Below, one piece after another: positions 9,256 to 19,299 of a stretch of DNA of 64,000 nt (its first letter is position 1; every line of letters begins with the position of its first letter). The notes beneath the pieces are model-generated. The model did not search any database, was not told the origin of the DNA, and saw only the letters and a list, made by a program, of their open reading frames with translations. Position numbers and translations under genes: made by a program. Origin of the DNA: Holdemania massiliensis AP2 (lineage in GTDB: Bacteria; Bacillota_I; Bacilli_A; Erysipelotrichales; Erysipelotrichaceae). The stretch covers positions 390,810 to 454,809 of the forward strand of contig NZ_HE998568.1 of assembly GCF_000327285.1 (NCBI RefSeq), in the 5' to 3' direction.

Positions 9256-9723
9256 TTAATCCCCTTTCTGATTCGTCATCGCTTCGATATTCGCATAAAT
9301 CTGATGCTGAACCCGACTGTAAACAGCCAGGTCTTCCTCCGTGATATTGCGTGTCAGGGTATGGGAAAACTGATCCATGCTCAGACGCATCTGGCCGATC
9401 ACCGGCGCGGCTTTGGGCGTCAGCTTCAAGTGCAGAATTCGATGATCGTGGACATCTTCCTCACTGGTCAGATAGCCCCGCCGGGTCAGAGCGTCAACGC
9501 TGCGGCAGACCAGTCCTTTGGAAACCGACAGCGTCACGGTCAGCTCCTTCGCAGTATTGATCGACGGATTGTTGAACAAAAAGATCAGAACATTCATCTC
9601 ATTGGGTGAGAAGACCTCGCCCGCTACAGAACGCGCGCAGTAGCGGCTGTAAGCCTCGCGCAGACGCGCATAGCCTTTCAGCATCTGTTCAACGTTGAAG
9701 ATAGGTATACGGATTTTATTCAT
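9256..9723 (-). CDS. MarR-family transcriptional regulator
   Basis: 155 residues with the MarR winged helix: SPNEMNVLIFLFNNPSINTA, then the recognition region LSVSKGLVCRSVDALTRRGY and wing SEEDVHDHR. The start follows AAGGAGG. It is the first gene of a two-gene unit with the MATE exporter, the usual arrangement of a drug-responsive repressor that controls itself and its pump. Confidence 0.92.
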   Translation of the reverse strand: MNKIRIPIFNVEQMLKGYARLREAYSRYCARSVAGEVFSPNEMNVLIFLFNNPSINTAKELTVTLSVSKGLVCRSVDALTRRGYLTSEEDVHDHRILHLKLTPKAAPVIGQMRLSMDQFSHTLTRNITEEDLAVYSRVQHQIYANIEAMTNQKGD

Positions 9724-9753
9724 CTGCCTGCCTCCTTGCCAATTAGTTTACTT

Positions 9754-9777
9754 GTATACGAACATGTCTAAGTATAC
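9754..9777. promoter_or_regulatory. Candidate MarR operator
   Basis: Two GTATAC palindromes (9754..9759 and 9772..9777) lie 18 bases apart centre to centre in the region just upstream of marR. Their spacing and place fit an autoregulatory operator, inferred only from position. Confidence 0.4.
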
Positions 9778-9882
9778 TCCGGATCTGACGCAAGTCAAGC
9801 CATCCTCCGTCTTATTCCTATTCTTTCCTCCTCGCGCTGGTTATTCTTTCCTCTCTGTATCGAGATTGATTCCATCACCAAT

Positions 9883-9912
9883 TAAAAAAACAACGATCTG
9901 AGAAGACCGTTG
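9883..9912 (-). terminator. Terminator of the leftward uvrA-like operon
   Basis: On the minus strand CAACGGTCT pairs with AGATCGTTG (one G-T pair, 4-nt loop) and is followed by seven Ts. It lies about 320 bases past the stop of the gene at 10233, beyond the repeat copy. Confidence 0.75.
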
Positions 9913-9930
9913 AATTCCAGCTAATGATTA

Positions 9931-10120
9931 TTTCAATCCCCATGATGAGTCCTATATCGCTCAACATGACACGGCAGCATTGCTGCCTTGGATCTCGTTT
10001 CCAGATCGGCTTGACTTCATGTCAATGCGGGATCGATGCCCGCCGCTGCCGTTAAACTTGTTTTTGGCGATTTCTCCCTCCACCTGCAGAGGTGGGGGAA
10101 TCCTCGCTTATTCGTTGAAA
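9931..10120 (+). repeat. Dispersed structured repeat, copy 1
   Basis: 190 bp that align with 32634..32820 at roughly 80-85% identity by eye, in the same orientation. Conserved hairpins: GGCAGC/GCTGCC at 9973..9987, GCGGG/CCCGC around 10027..10043, and CCTCCACCT/AGGTGGGGG with GCAG loop at 10077..10098. A short open frame (9980..10189) inside it is not conserved because of an indel. It fills most of the 509-base gap between marR and the uvrA-like gene; the remainder holds the marR promoter region and a terminator. No transposase or terminal repeats are visible. Confidence 0.8.
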
Positions 10121-10232
10121 GTTGAAAAAGCCAATTCACCAGCCGATTCAATCCGCTCGCTTCAGTTTAGGATTGCACGCCGCGATTGAAGCCATGAGTA
10201 CCTCTCAAAAAGACCGCCGCCAGCCATTCCGG

Positions 10233-12650
10233 CTACAAATAACGGGCTGTGGCACTGACGCCGGCGGATTTTAAGACCTGCGGCTCACCGGCAAACATCA
10301 GCTGTCCTCCCTGATCGCCGCCCTGCGGACCCAAATCAATCACCCAGTCGCAGGCACGGATCAGCTGCGGATTGTGTTCAACCACAATCAGGGTATGGCC
10401 TGCCTCCCGCAGCCGGTAAAGCAGCCGGATAAAGCGGTCAATGTCTTCCGGATGCAGACCCGTCGTCGGTTCATCCATTAAATAGAGCTGCCTCTTACCG
10501 CTTGGATTTTCAATCAGCTCTGCCGCCAGCTTTAAGCGCTGCGCTTCCCCGCCGGACAACGTCGTCAGCGGCTGGCCTAACGGCAGATAACCCAAGCCGG
10601 TTTCGGCCAGCAGGGCAAGCTGAGCATGAAGTTTTGGCTGATCCGCAAAAAAATCCAGCGCTTCCTCGACCGTCAGATCCAGAACTTCCCGAATTGTCAT
10701 ACCGTTGTATCGGACATCCAGCACCGTTTCATTGAACCGCTGACCCTGACATTGCGGACAGACGATCTCCGTATTGGCGAAAAACAACAAATTGCTTTCC
10801 ACAATTCCCATGCCCTGACACCTTTCGCAGCGGCCGCCCGGAGTATTGAAAGAGAAAGCCTTCGCGCTCAGTCCGGCTGCCCGGGCTTGTTCGGTCTGAG
10901 CAAAAAGCTGGCGCATCAGCGTGTAGATTCCGGTGTACGTCGCAGTATTGGAGCGCTTCATTCGAGTGATCGAAGTTTGTTCAATTCGGACGATCTGATC
11001 AAAATTTTCCAAACCGCGGATCATCGCCTGAGGACAGCGCCCGGCTGAAAGCACCTCAAAGATCAGCGTTGATTTACCGGAACCGGAAGGCCCGGTAACG
11101 GCGTTCAGACAGCCGATCGGTATTTTTACATCAAGATGCTTTAAATTATAAAGACTGGCATTTTCAATCGTAATCCAATTCTGAGCCGGTCTGGGATGCG
11201 GATTGAATTCATCAGGACGCTGCAGCCAGGCGCCGCTCAGGGATGCCGGATCCGCCTGCAGCTGTTTTAAGGTCCCGAAGCTGACAATCCGGCCGCCATG
11301 GATTCCCGCTCCCGGACCGAATTCCACTAACAGATCGGCCGCGGCCATGATCTCCAGATCATGTTCGATCACGATCACCGTGTTGCCCAGATCCCGCAGA
11401 TGCTTAAGCAGATCAATCAGACCTTCGGTATCCTGCGGATGCAGGCCCGCCGTCGGCTCATCCAGCATGATCACCAACCCCGACATTTCCAAATCCAGCG
11501 CTGCCGCCAAGCGCAGCCGCTGCCGTTCACCGCCGGATAACGTCACAATCTGCCGATCCAGCGTCAGATATCCTAAGCCTAAACGAATCAGCCGTCTGAG
11601 TTTGGTCTGAATATCGCGCAGATACGCTTCTGCCACAATTCTCGCATTGCCGAATAAAATAGCATCCAACTGTTCTATCCAGTTCTGCAGCGCCGTCAGT
11701 GAAAGCGCAGATAATTCCGGCAGCCGGGTCTTGTTGACTGTTACGGTACGGCTTAGCTCAGTGAGCCGTTCGCCATGACAGATCGGACATGGCGTTTGTT
11801 TAAAATAAGCATCCAAGGCCGAAGCCTGACCGCCTTTTTCAGCCCAGCGCCGTTTCAGGTTGGCAACCACCCCTTCAAAATTGCCTGCTTTTTTTAAATC
11901 TGGCTTCCCCCGCAGCGAAGCCTTTCCTTCCAGCAGCAGCTTGCGCTGAAGGACGGTGTATTGCGACAGCGGGACGTTATGCGGTTCCTCGATTCCCAAT
12001 GCTTTGCAGGCAGCATAATAAAGCTCGCTTTGATATTCGCCATACCGTTTTTCCCAAAAGCGCACTGCGCCCTGTTCAAGCGATAACGAATCATCGAGAA
12101 TCCGCGCTGAATCGATCACCGAAATCTGTCCCAAACCTTCGCAAGCCGGACACGCTCCCTCCGTGGTATTGAATGAAAAATAAGTCCGGGTCAGCTTATC
12201 CATGCGGAACCCGCAATGCGGACAATCCATAGTTACATGAAAGTCCCCGTTGATTTTCTCCGTCGTTTCCCGACATTCGGCCGCTTCAATCTCGCGATGA
12301 CACTGAGGACAGGTGCGGCGGTGCAGCTTCTCATAGATCATCCGCAGATCGGTATAGATGTTGCTTTGGGTACCGACCGTCGAGCGCGGATTTTTATTTT
12401 CCATCGTTTGGGTGATCACAATCGCCGGACTGGCGCCGCGGACTTTCCTGACTTTGGGTTTCGGTATTCCCTGCATGCCCATAGCTTCCAGATACTGCCG
12501 CTGACATTCATTAAACAGCACGTCGATCAGAAATGTAGATTTCCCGGAGCCGGACACCCCGGTCAAGACGATCAGCTTTTCTTTCGGCAGCGTCAGTGAA
12601 ACGTCCTTCAGATTTCCTTCCCGGGCGTTCAGAATTTCTATTTTATCCAT
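10233..12650 (-). CDS. Short UvrA-like ABC ATPase (UvrA2/DrrC type)
   Basis: 805 residues, against about 940 for housekeeping UvrA. Two ABC modules are visible: Walker A GVSGSGKST and signature LSGGERQRLRL with LDEPTAGLHPQD in the first, GPSGSGKST, LSGGEAQRLKL and MDEPTTGLHPED in the second. Several CxxC zinc pairs are present (CPQC/CPHC, CPAC, CPIC, CERC, CPQC). The short length fits the UvrA paralogs that lack the UvrB-binding insertion, some of which (DrrC) protect against DNA-binding antibiotics. Last gene of a five-gene leftward unit that also holds a MATE exporter, 23 bases after the preceding stop. Function in repair or drug protection is inferred. Confidence 0.88.
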   Translation of the reverse strand: MDKIEILNAREGNLKDVSLTLPKEKLIVLTGVSGSGKSTFLIDVLFNECQRQYLEAMGMQGIPKPKVRKVRGASPAIVITQTMENKNPRSTVGTQSNIYTDLRMIYEKLHRRTCPQCHREIEAAECRETTEKINGDFHVTMDCPHCGFRMDKLTRTYFSFNTTEGACPACEGLGQISVIDSARILDDSLSLEQGAVRFWEKRYGEYQSELYYAACKALGIEEPHNVPLSQYTVLQRKLLLEGKASLRGKPDLKKAGNFEGVVANLKRRWAEKGGQASALDAYFKQTPCPICHGERLTELSRTVTVNKTRLPELSALSLTALQNWIEQLDAILFGNARIVAEAYLRDIQTKLRRLIRLGLGYLTLDRQIVTLSGGERQRLRLAAALDLEMSGLVIMLDEPTAGLHPQDTEGLIDLLKHLRDLGNTVIVIEHDLEIMAAADLLVEFGPGAGIHGGRIVSFGTLKQLQADPASLSGAWLQRPDEFNPHPRPAQNWITIENASLYNLKHLDVKIPIGCLNAVTGPSGSGKSTLIFEVLSAGRCPQAMIRGLENFDQIVRIEQTSITRMKRSNTATYTGIYTLMRQLFAQTEQARAAGLSAKAFSFNTPGGRCERCQGMGIVESNLLFFANTEIVCPQCQGQRFNETVLDVRYNGMTIREVLDLTVEEALDFFADQPKLHAQLALLAETGLGYLPLGQPLTTLSGGEAQRLKLAAELIENPSGKRQLYLMDEPTTGLHPEDIDRFIRLLYRLREAGHTLIVVEHNPQLIRACDWVIDLGPQGGDQGGQLMFAGEPQVLKSAGVSATARYL

Positions 12651-12673
12651 TGTTTTTGACTTTCCTTTCCCGC

Positions 12674-13414
12674 TTATTCCGCGCTGAACTGAAGAGAAGG
12701 CGGAACCTCTGTATCGATTAACGGGCGAATCTTGGCGATGACTTTCGGATCCGTTAAATCCCAGGGAATACTCTGTGTGGGATCGGCGTTGATTTTTGTC
12801 CGATTGATCCGGCTGAAAGAAAACATCCGTTTGCCCGCCGTTCCGACAATCCTATCTTCCACCCGCAGCAGCTGGTCAGCCTGCCAGCTTTGAGCATCTA
12901 AAACTTCTACAAAGTCCAACATATTCGCTTCCGTGATTTCTGTTTCATTTATCCGAACACAAGAATAGAAGCAGCCTGCTCTTTGATAAAACTGTGCCCA
13001 GCGCATCAATTCTTGTATCAGCGCGGTTTCAAGCTTCTGCCCATCATCAAACTGTTCCACGGTTATTCCAAAGTCCAGATAAGAACGTGTATCTTCTGAA
13101 AGTCCCTGAGCCTTAAGCAATTGTTGTTCCCGGGTCATCTCCATGTTCGAGCAATGGTATTGCAAATCCAGATACAGCCGGTCTTCGCACTGCGTCACAG
13201 TCATGCGGTTTACTTCATCTGATCGGCAGCCTTCTAAGAAAGGCGGCAATTCCACAACCGCCTGCGGCAGCGGTTCCGGTTGATGGAAAAGGGGATAGAG
13301 GAAATCAAGATTCTGAATCAGCAGCCCGGATCCGATCAGGGAAATTAATGCGAAAACCAGCGTCCGGGTAGGGATAAACCGATCGCTGGTCTGTGTCTTT
13401 GCCTGGTTTGCCAT
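12674..13414 (-). CDS. Membrane-anchored protein, paralog B of a tandem pair
   Basis: 246 residues. One N-terminal membrane helix (about 17-36) is followed by an extracytoplasmic domain. Clearly related along its length to the next upstream gene (13477): shared PPFLEGC near 55-62, GCFYSCVRINETEI near 145-160, EVLDAQSWQADQ, and a shared end DPKVIAKIRPLID. Conserved Cys in EGC, GCFY and CVR, plus an extra Cys pair around MTVTQCEDR and QYHCSN, could form disulfides outside the cell. No known family recognised. Start follows AAAGGGGA. 62 bases separate it from its paralog and 23 from the uvrA-like gene. Confidence 0.75.
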   Translation of the reverse strand: MANQAKTQTSDRFIPTRTLVFALISLIGSGLLIQNLDFLYPLFHQPEPLPQAVVELPPFLEGCRSDEVNRMTVTQCEDRLYLDLQYHCSNMEMTREQQLLKAQGLSEDTRSYLDFGITVEQFDDGQKLETALIQELMRWAQFYQRAGCFYSCVRINETEITEANMLDFVEVLDAQSWQADQLLRVEDRIVGTAGKRMFSFSRINRTKINADPTQSIPWDLTDPKVIAKIRPLIDTEVPPSLQFSAE

Positions 13415-13476
13415 AATAAATATCCCCTTTCTCCGTTCTGTCCGTCTTTTGATTTTTTCATATCAGGATGAAAAAA

Positions 13477-14190
13477 TTATTGAGGAACTTCAAGATCAAC
13501 TAACGGCCGGATTTTGGCTATGACTTGAGGATCGGTTACGTCGAGCACGTTGATTTCCTCCGTAGATTGGGCAGGCTTCAGTACTTCTGCGATATTAAAC
13601 ATAAACAAACGATCGCCGACCGTTCCAAACACTTCATAGTCAATCCGATAAATCTGATCCACCTGCCAGGCTTGCTCATCCAAAACTTCTGCGTAGTTCA
13701 TGATGTTGGCTTCGTTGATTTCGGTTGTGCTCAGCCGCACGCAGTGATAGAAACAGCCGACATACTCCACCAGCTTCTGCCATTCGATCATTTCCTGAAG
13801 CAGCTGATGCTGCAGCTGCGAAGCTTCCGGAATAATTTGAATTTCCATGGAAAAATGGACTTCCTGCGTATTGATCGAAGGGATGCCCTGGGCTAAAAGC
13901 TGCTTATCTGCCTCCGTAAGCTCATTGACCTCACAGCGGTATTTCTGAAGCAGACTCACCATCCCATCCATTTCCGTGATGGTCAGCGTATTCTCTTCAT
14001 GACGCAGACAGCCGTCCAGGAAGGAAGGCAGCGCCACCGTTTTTGAAATAGGCTGAGGCTTAGGGGTAGCGGAAGCGATCTCCGGGAAGATCTGATCGAC
14101 ATTTTGTACGGCAATGCCAAAACCGATCAGCGCAAGCAGAACTACGGCAACGACCACAGCGGTCAGAGTGCGGTCTGAATTTTTCTTCAT
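13477..14190 (-). CDS. Membrane-anchored protein, paralog A of a tandem pair
   Basis: 237 residues. A basic N-terminus and one helix (VVVAVVLLALIGFGIAV) anchor an outside domain. Shares with the protein at 12674 the LPSFLDGC, GCFYHCVRLSTTEI, EVLDEQAWQVDQ and DPQVIAKIRPLVD segments, so the two arose by tandem duplication. The start codon overlaps the stop of the ammonia-lyase gene by 4 bases (ATGA), showing translational coupling. Unknown function; being coupled to a diaminopropionate ammonia-lyase is the only clue. Confidence 0.75.
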   Translation of the reverse strand: MKKNSDRTLTAVVVAVVLLALIGFGIAVQNVDQIFPEIASATPKPQPISKTVALPSFLDGCLRHEENTLTITEMDGMVSLLQKYRCEVNELTEADKQLLAQGIPSINTQEVHFSMEIQIIPEASQLQHQLLQEMIEWQKLVEYVGCFYHCVRLSTTEINEANIMNYAEVLDEQAWQVDQIYRIDYEVFGTVGDRLFMFNIAEVLKPAQSTEEINVLDVTDPQVIAKIRPLVDLEVPQ

Positions 14191-15323
14191 CCGCTCACCT
14201 CAATCCATGGCCGGCCGACAACCCGCAGATAATCCGCAGGATCGGTTGCGCCTTCCGTATTGAAAAGCAGGACAACCGAATTCTCATCCAAGCCTAACGC
14301 CTGTTTCATCTGCGCATAACTCGCGTCCTGACATAACTTCATCAACAGACCCAAGCCTACCGCTCCGGATTCTCCGGCAACGATCGCTTGATCTCCGTCG
14401 GATGGATCGGCATACTGACGCATCCCCGCCTCAGTAATTTCATCGGCACAGGCAAAGTAGAACGAAGCATAATCACGCAGGACAGGAAAGATATCGGGAT
14501 TGACTTCACCGCAGTTCAGCCCCGCCATGATCGTCGGCGTGATTCCTGCCTTCGACACCAGCTCGCCTCGCGGACAGGAAGCAAAAACACAGGCTGAATC
14601 CGCAGCCTCAATGATTGAAGTAACAGGCAGCTGATCTTTCTGCGTATCCGCCAGCCAGCCTAAAACCGCCCCGGCCATCGACCCGACCCCGGCCTGCAAA
14701 AACACATGCGTCGGCTGAATTGAAGGCGGAAGCTGCTGATAAACTTCGCGGATCATCGTTGTATAGCCTAAAACAATATTCTGCGGAATTTCATGGTATC
14801 CGGGCAGCACGGTATCCTGAACCAGGATATATCCCTGCCGCTGAGCATAGTCCCGTGTCCAGCGCACCGTTTCATCATATCCCCATTCCGTCACTGTGAC
14901 TTGGGCATTGCCCAGGGCTTCAATCGCTTCAACCCGGCTGGCCACGGTCCCCTTCGGCATAAAAATCTCTGCCCGGCAGCCCGCCTGCAGCGCCGCCCAG
15001 GCCACGCCTTTGCCATGATTGCCGTCCGTGGTCGTAACAAAAACCGGCTTTTGATCCGGCATTTCAGCCAGAATCTGATGAACCGCATAACTGGCCCCCA
15101 AAGCCTTAAAAGCTTTGAGTCCAAACCGCTGCGACTCGTCTTTAACCAGGATCGCCCTGATGCCCAGCTGCTTCGCCAAAGCTTCCAAATGGATCAGCGG
15201 CGTTGGCGCATAGTCAGCCAGCGATTGATGAAAGGCCTTAACCTGCTCGTAATGACGGGCGCTGAACATGGCCGGCAGCGGCCCGCGCGCTAATTTTCCC
15301 TCCGCTATTTGAATTGATTTCAT
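14187..15323 (-). CDS. dpaL: Diaminopropionate ammonia-lyase
   Basis: PLP-dependent cleavage of 2,3-diaminopropionate to pyruvate and ammonia. 378 residues, close to the family's ~400. Family marks: YAPTPLIHLEALAKQLG, the Schiff-base Lys in RFGLKAFKALGASYAV (about residue 70-85), TDGNHGKGVAWAA, MPKGT, and the glycine-rich QAGVGSMAGA. The start has AAGGAG upstream. It lies 27 bases after the MATE exporter stop and overlaps the next gene by 4 bases. Threonine-deaminase-like enzymes are the alternative, but the N-terminal and NHGKGV motifs favour DpaL. Confidence 0.88.
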   Translation of the reverse strand: MKSIQIAEGKLARGPLPAMFSARHYEQVKAFHQSLADYAPTPLIHLEALAKQLGIRAILVKDESQRFGLKAFKALGASYAVHQILAEMPDQKPVFVTTTDGNHGKGVAWAALQAGCRAEIFMPKGTVASRVEAIEALGNAQVTVTEWGYDETVRWTRDYAQRQGYILVQDTVLPGYHEIPQNIVLGYTTMIREVYQQLPPSIQPTHVFLQAGVGSMAGAVLGWLADTQKDQLPVTSIIEAADSACVFASCPRGELVSKAGITPTIMAGLNCGEVNPDIFPVLRDYASFYFACADEITEAGMRQYADPSDGDQAIVAGESGAVGLGLLMKLCQDASYAQMKQALGLDENSVVLLFNTEGATDPADYLRVVGRPWIEVSG

Positions 15324-15350
15324 AATTTATCTCCTTTTCCTGATTTCAGT

Positions 15351-16796
15351 TTATGCCTGCTCGCCCCGCAGCTTCATCAACTGCCATTTTCCGCTTCGGT
15401 AACGCAGCCAGATCAGCAGAGTGCGCAAAAGCTGATCCGCAACCAAGGCCATCCAGGCTCCATATAAGCCCCACTTCAGCTCGTAAACCGTTAAAACGGC
15501 CAATAATGGACGAACGATCAGGGTTGTGACAAAGATGACCACAGCCGTGGTCTTCGTATCCCCAGCGCCGCGCAGAACACCGGCCAGAATAAACTGCGTC
15601 GCCTGGAATGGCTGAATCAGCGCCAGAAACATCAGAATCCGCGTCCCCTGTTCGATGACTTCTGCTTCATTGCTGTAAAGGGCGACAATCGGACCGCCGA
15701 TCACAAAGAAGATCATAGCCAGAATCAAGGAAAAGCCAATTCCGATCTGCTGACTGACTTTTCCATAATGATGGGCCATATCCGTGCGTTTTTTTCCTAA
15801 TGACTGGCCGACCAGCGACGTCGAGGAAACCGCGAAGCCCTGACCGATCATAAATGACAGAGCCTGAATGTTCATGCAGATATTATGCGTGGCAAACGCC
15901 ACCGTGCCTAAGGAAGCTACCGTTTTAGAATAGAGGATGACGCCAAAGCGCATGAACAGCTGCTCCACCATCGCCGGCAGACCAATCGCAAAGATGTTGC
16001 CGAGGATTTCTTTATCGATGTGATATTTCTCAAGCAGATGAAATTCAAGATATCCGCCCTTCTTCATCAAGGCCCAGGCCGCCATCAGAAAGGCGGCCGT
16101 CTGACCGATGACCGTGGCCAGCGAAGCTCCTGCCACACCCATTTTAGGAAATCCCAGATTGCCGTAAATCAAGATCCAGTTCAAAACAATGTTGACGACA
16201 TTCGCCGTCACATTGTATTTCATCGCGGTTTTGGAATCCCCCACTCCGCGCAGCAGCGCCGTAATCGTCGTAGTCAGCGCCATCAGCACAAAGCCTGCCA
16301 TCTGAATCTGCAGATAAATTGTTCCGTTGACCAAACTCAGCTCATCCGTCGCCCCCATAAACCGAACCATGGTTTCGGAAAAGAAGAAGCCGGCTAACGA
16401 AGCGGCAATTGACATAATCAGCGTCAGCATCAAAGCCTGCCGCACTGTTTCATTGGCTTTTCCCGGCTGTTCTGCGCCTTTATAACGAGCCACAAGAGCG
16501 GTAGCCCCGACATTCATCGCCATAAACATCGTCATCATTAAAAACTTCGGCTGCGTTGTTAATCCGACGGACGTAATCGCCCAGGCCCCCAGCTGTCCGA
16601 CCATCATTAAATCGGCCATGGAGGTCAGCTGCGTCAGCGTCAGCTCCACAAAAGACGGCCCGGCAATCCGTAAGACATCCTTCATCAACATTCCCCGCGT
16701 AATTCCCTCCGGCAATGTCTTTCGTGTTTTTGTAATTTCTAAGTTTTCCCCGGCTTCCACCCGATCCAAAGCCAGCTGTGCAGTTTCCCCCGCCAT
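15351..16796 (-). CDS. MATE-family exporter, first gene of the dpaL operon
   Basis: 481 residues, about 12 membrane segments. The N-terminal cytoplasmic lead is about 35 residues, then GPSFVELTLTQLTSMADLMM with the family layout of two six-helix halves (second begins around IFAIGLPAMVEQLFMRFG). A GGAAAGG lies upstream of the ATG. It probably exports a small cation or drug. It heads a same-strand series (MATE, dpaL, two paralogs, uvrA-like) with gaps of 62 bases or less and no terminator between, so it may work with them. Confidence 0.9.
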   Translation of the reverse strand: MAGETAQLALDRVEAGENLEITKTRKTLPEGITRGMLMKDVLRIAGPSFVELTLTQLTSMADLMMVGQLGAWAITSVGLTTQPKFLMMTMFMAMNVGATALVARYKGAEQPGKANETVRQALMLTLIMSIAASLAGFFFSETMVRFMGATDELSLVNGTIYLQIQMAGFVLMALTTTITALLRGVGDSKTAMKYNVTANVVNIVLNWILIYGNLGFPKMGVAGASLATVIGQTAAFLMAAWALMKKGGYLEFHLLEKYHIDKEILGNIFAIGLPAMVEQLFMRFGVILYSKTVASLGTVAFATHNICMNIQALSFMIGQGFAVSSTSLVGQSLGKKRTDMAHHYGKVSQQIGIGFSLILAMIFFVIGGPIVALYSNEAEVIEQGTRILMFLALIQPFQATQFILAGVLRGAGDTKTTAVVIFVTTLIVRPLLAVLTVYELKWGLYGAWMALVADQLLRTLLIWLRYRSGKWQLMKLRGEQA

Positions 16797-16982
16797 TCCT
16801 CATCGTCCTTTCCCTGTTGTAAGATTTATTATATCATGAACAGCTCTATCGGAAAACGCTTTCAGCTTTGTCCTTACTGCTTTGCTTATGATTTGATTCA
16901 ATCCGGATTGATCTGCCAATCTCTGCTTGGTCACAGTAAATGCGCAGATGTTATAAAACAGGATATAAAATCATGACGTCAA

Positions 16983-17021
16983 AAACAAAAAAACAGACAG
17001 CACTGGGGGATGTGCTGTCTG
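16983..17021 (-). terminator. Intrinsic terminator of groEL
   Basis: On the minus strand CAGACAGCAC pairs perfectly with GTGCTGTCTG and is followed by seven Ts, about 30 bases after the groEL stop. Confidence 0.9.
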
Positions 17022-17051
17022 CCTGGAACTCAATGTTATACAAACGAAGGC

Positions 17052-18695
<1,644 letters not shown>

Positions 18696-18699
18696 TTAT

Positions 18700-18981
18700 T
18701 TATTCAATTACAGCCATGATCTTGGATTCCTGGACTAACAGATATTCCACACCGTCGATCTTGACTTCGGTTCCGCCGTACTTTTCGTAGATAACACGAT
18801 CGTTGACTTTGACGCAGCAATCTACATGCTTGCCGTCAACTTCATGTCCGCCGTTGACTGCCAGCACCTTGCCGACGGTCGGTTTTTCTGTGTTTTTGTC
18901 AGTCAGGATAATCCCGCTGGCGGTTTTTTCTTCTGCCTTTTCTTTCTCTAAGAGCACAAAATCATTACATGGTCTAATCAT
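18700..18981 (-). CDS. groES: Co-chaperonin GroES (Hsp10)
   Basis: 93 residues, normal length. IRPCNDFVLLEKEKAEEKTA, the mobile-loop segment TASGIILTD, GKVLAVNGG and YEKYGGTEVKIDG are family hallmarks. The start follows AAGGAGGA. First gene of groES-groEL. Confidence 0.98.
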   Translation of the reverse strand: MIRPCNDFVLLEKEKAEEKTASGIILTDKNTEKPTVGKVLAVNGGHEVDGKHVDCCVKVNDRVIYEKYGGTEVKIDGVEYLLVQESKIMAVIE

Positions 18982-19005
18982 CGTAATTCCTCCTTATCGC
19001 TCACC

Positions 19006-19032
19006 TTAGCACTCTTGCTTCATCAGTGCTAG
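19006..19032. promoter_or_regulatory. CIRCE element (HrcA operator)
   Basis: TTAGCACTC, 9 bases, then CAGTGCTAG. The left arm matches the CIRCE consensus fully and the right arm matches 7 of 9. It lies between the sigma-A promoter and groES, as usual for HrcA repression. Confidence 0.9.
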
Positions 19033-19040
19033 CACTTATT

Positions 19041-19068
19041 ATTATAGTCTGCCAAGCTTCTTTGTCAA
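19041..19068 (-). promoter_or_regulatory. Sigma-A promoter of groES-groEL
   Basis: On the minus strand TTGACA (19063..19068) and TATAAT (19041..19046) are both perfect consensus with a 16-base spacer. CIRCE begins 9 bases downstream of the -10. Confidence 0.88.
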
Positions 19069-19299
19069 CACTTCTTCGCGACTTTCTGCAAGAAATTCTA
19101 ATTTGACAGGCTGTGCTTCAAGTCTATCGCACAGAAACAGCGAAGCTTCACCCTTTTTGACGGCGGAATGGATAATAAATCCGCGAAGAAATGCACCGAA
19201 GCCGATCTTTGCAGACCTAGGTTTCAAAACTGAAGTCTTTAAAGGATTCCCTTTCCTTCCCTGACAATGATATAATGGAAAAAAGTCAGGAGGAAACAT

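Noticed and set aside
9980-10189. Small open frame inside repeat copy 1
   Set aside because: An indel puts the matching frame in copy 2 (32581..32844) out of register, so the DNA folds, not the peptide, are conserved.
19042-19299. 85-residue minus-strand frame between the groES promoter and the aldo/keto reductase
   Set aside because: It overlaps the groES sigma-A promoter and the aldo/keto ribosome site and has no recognisable sequence.
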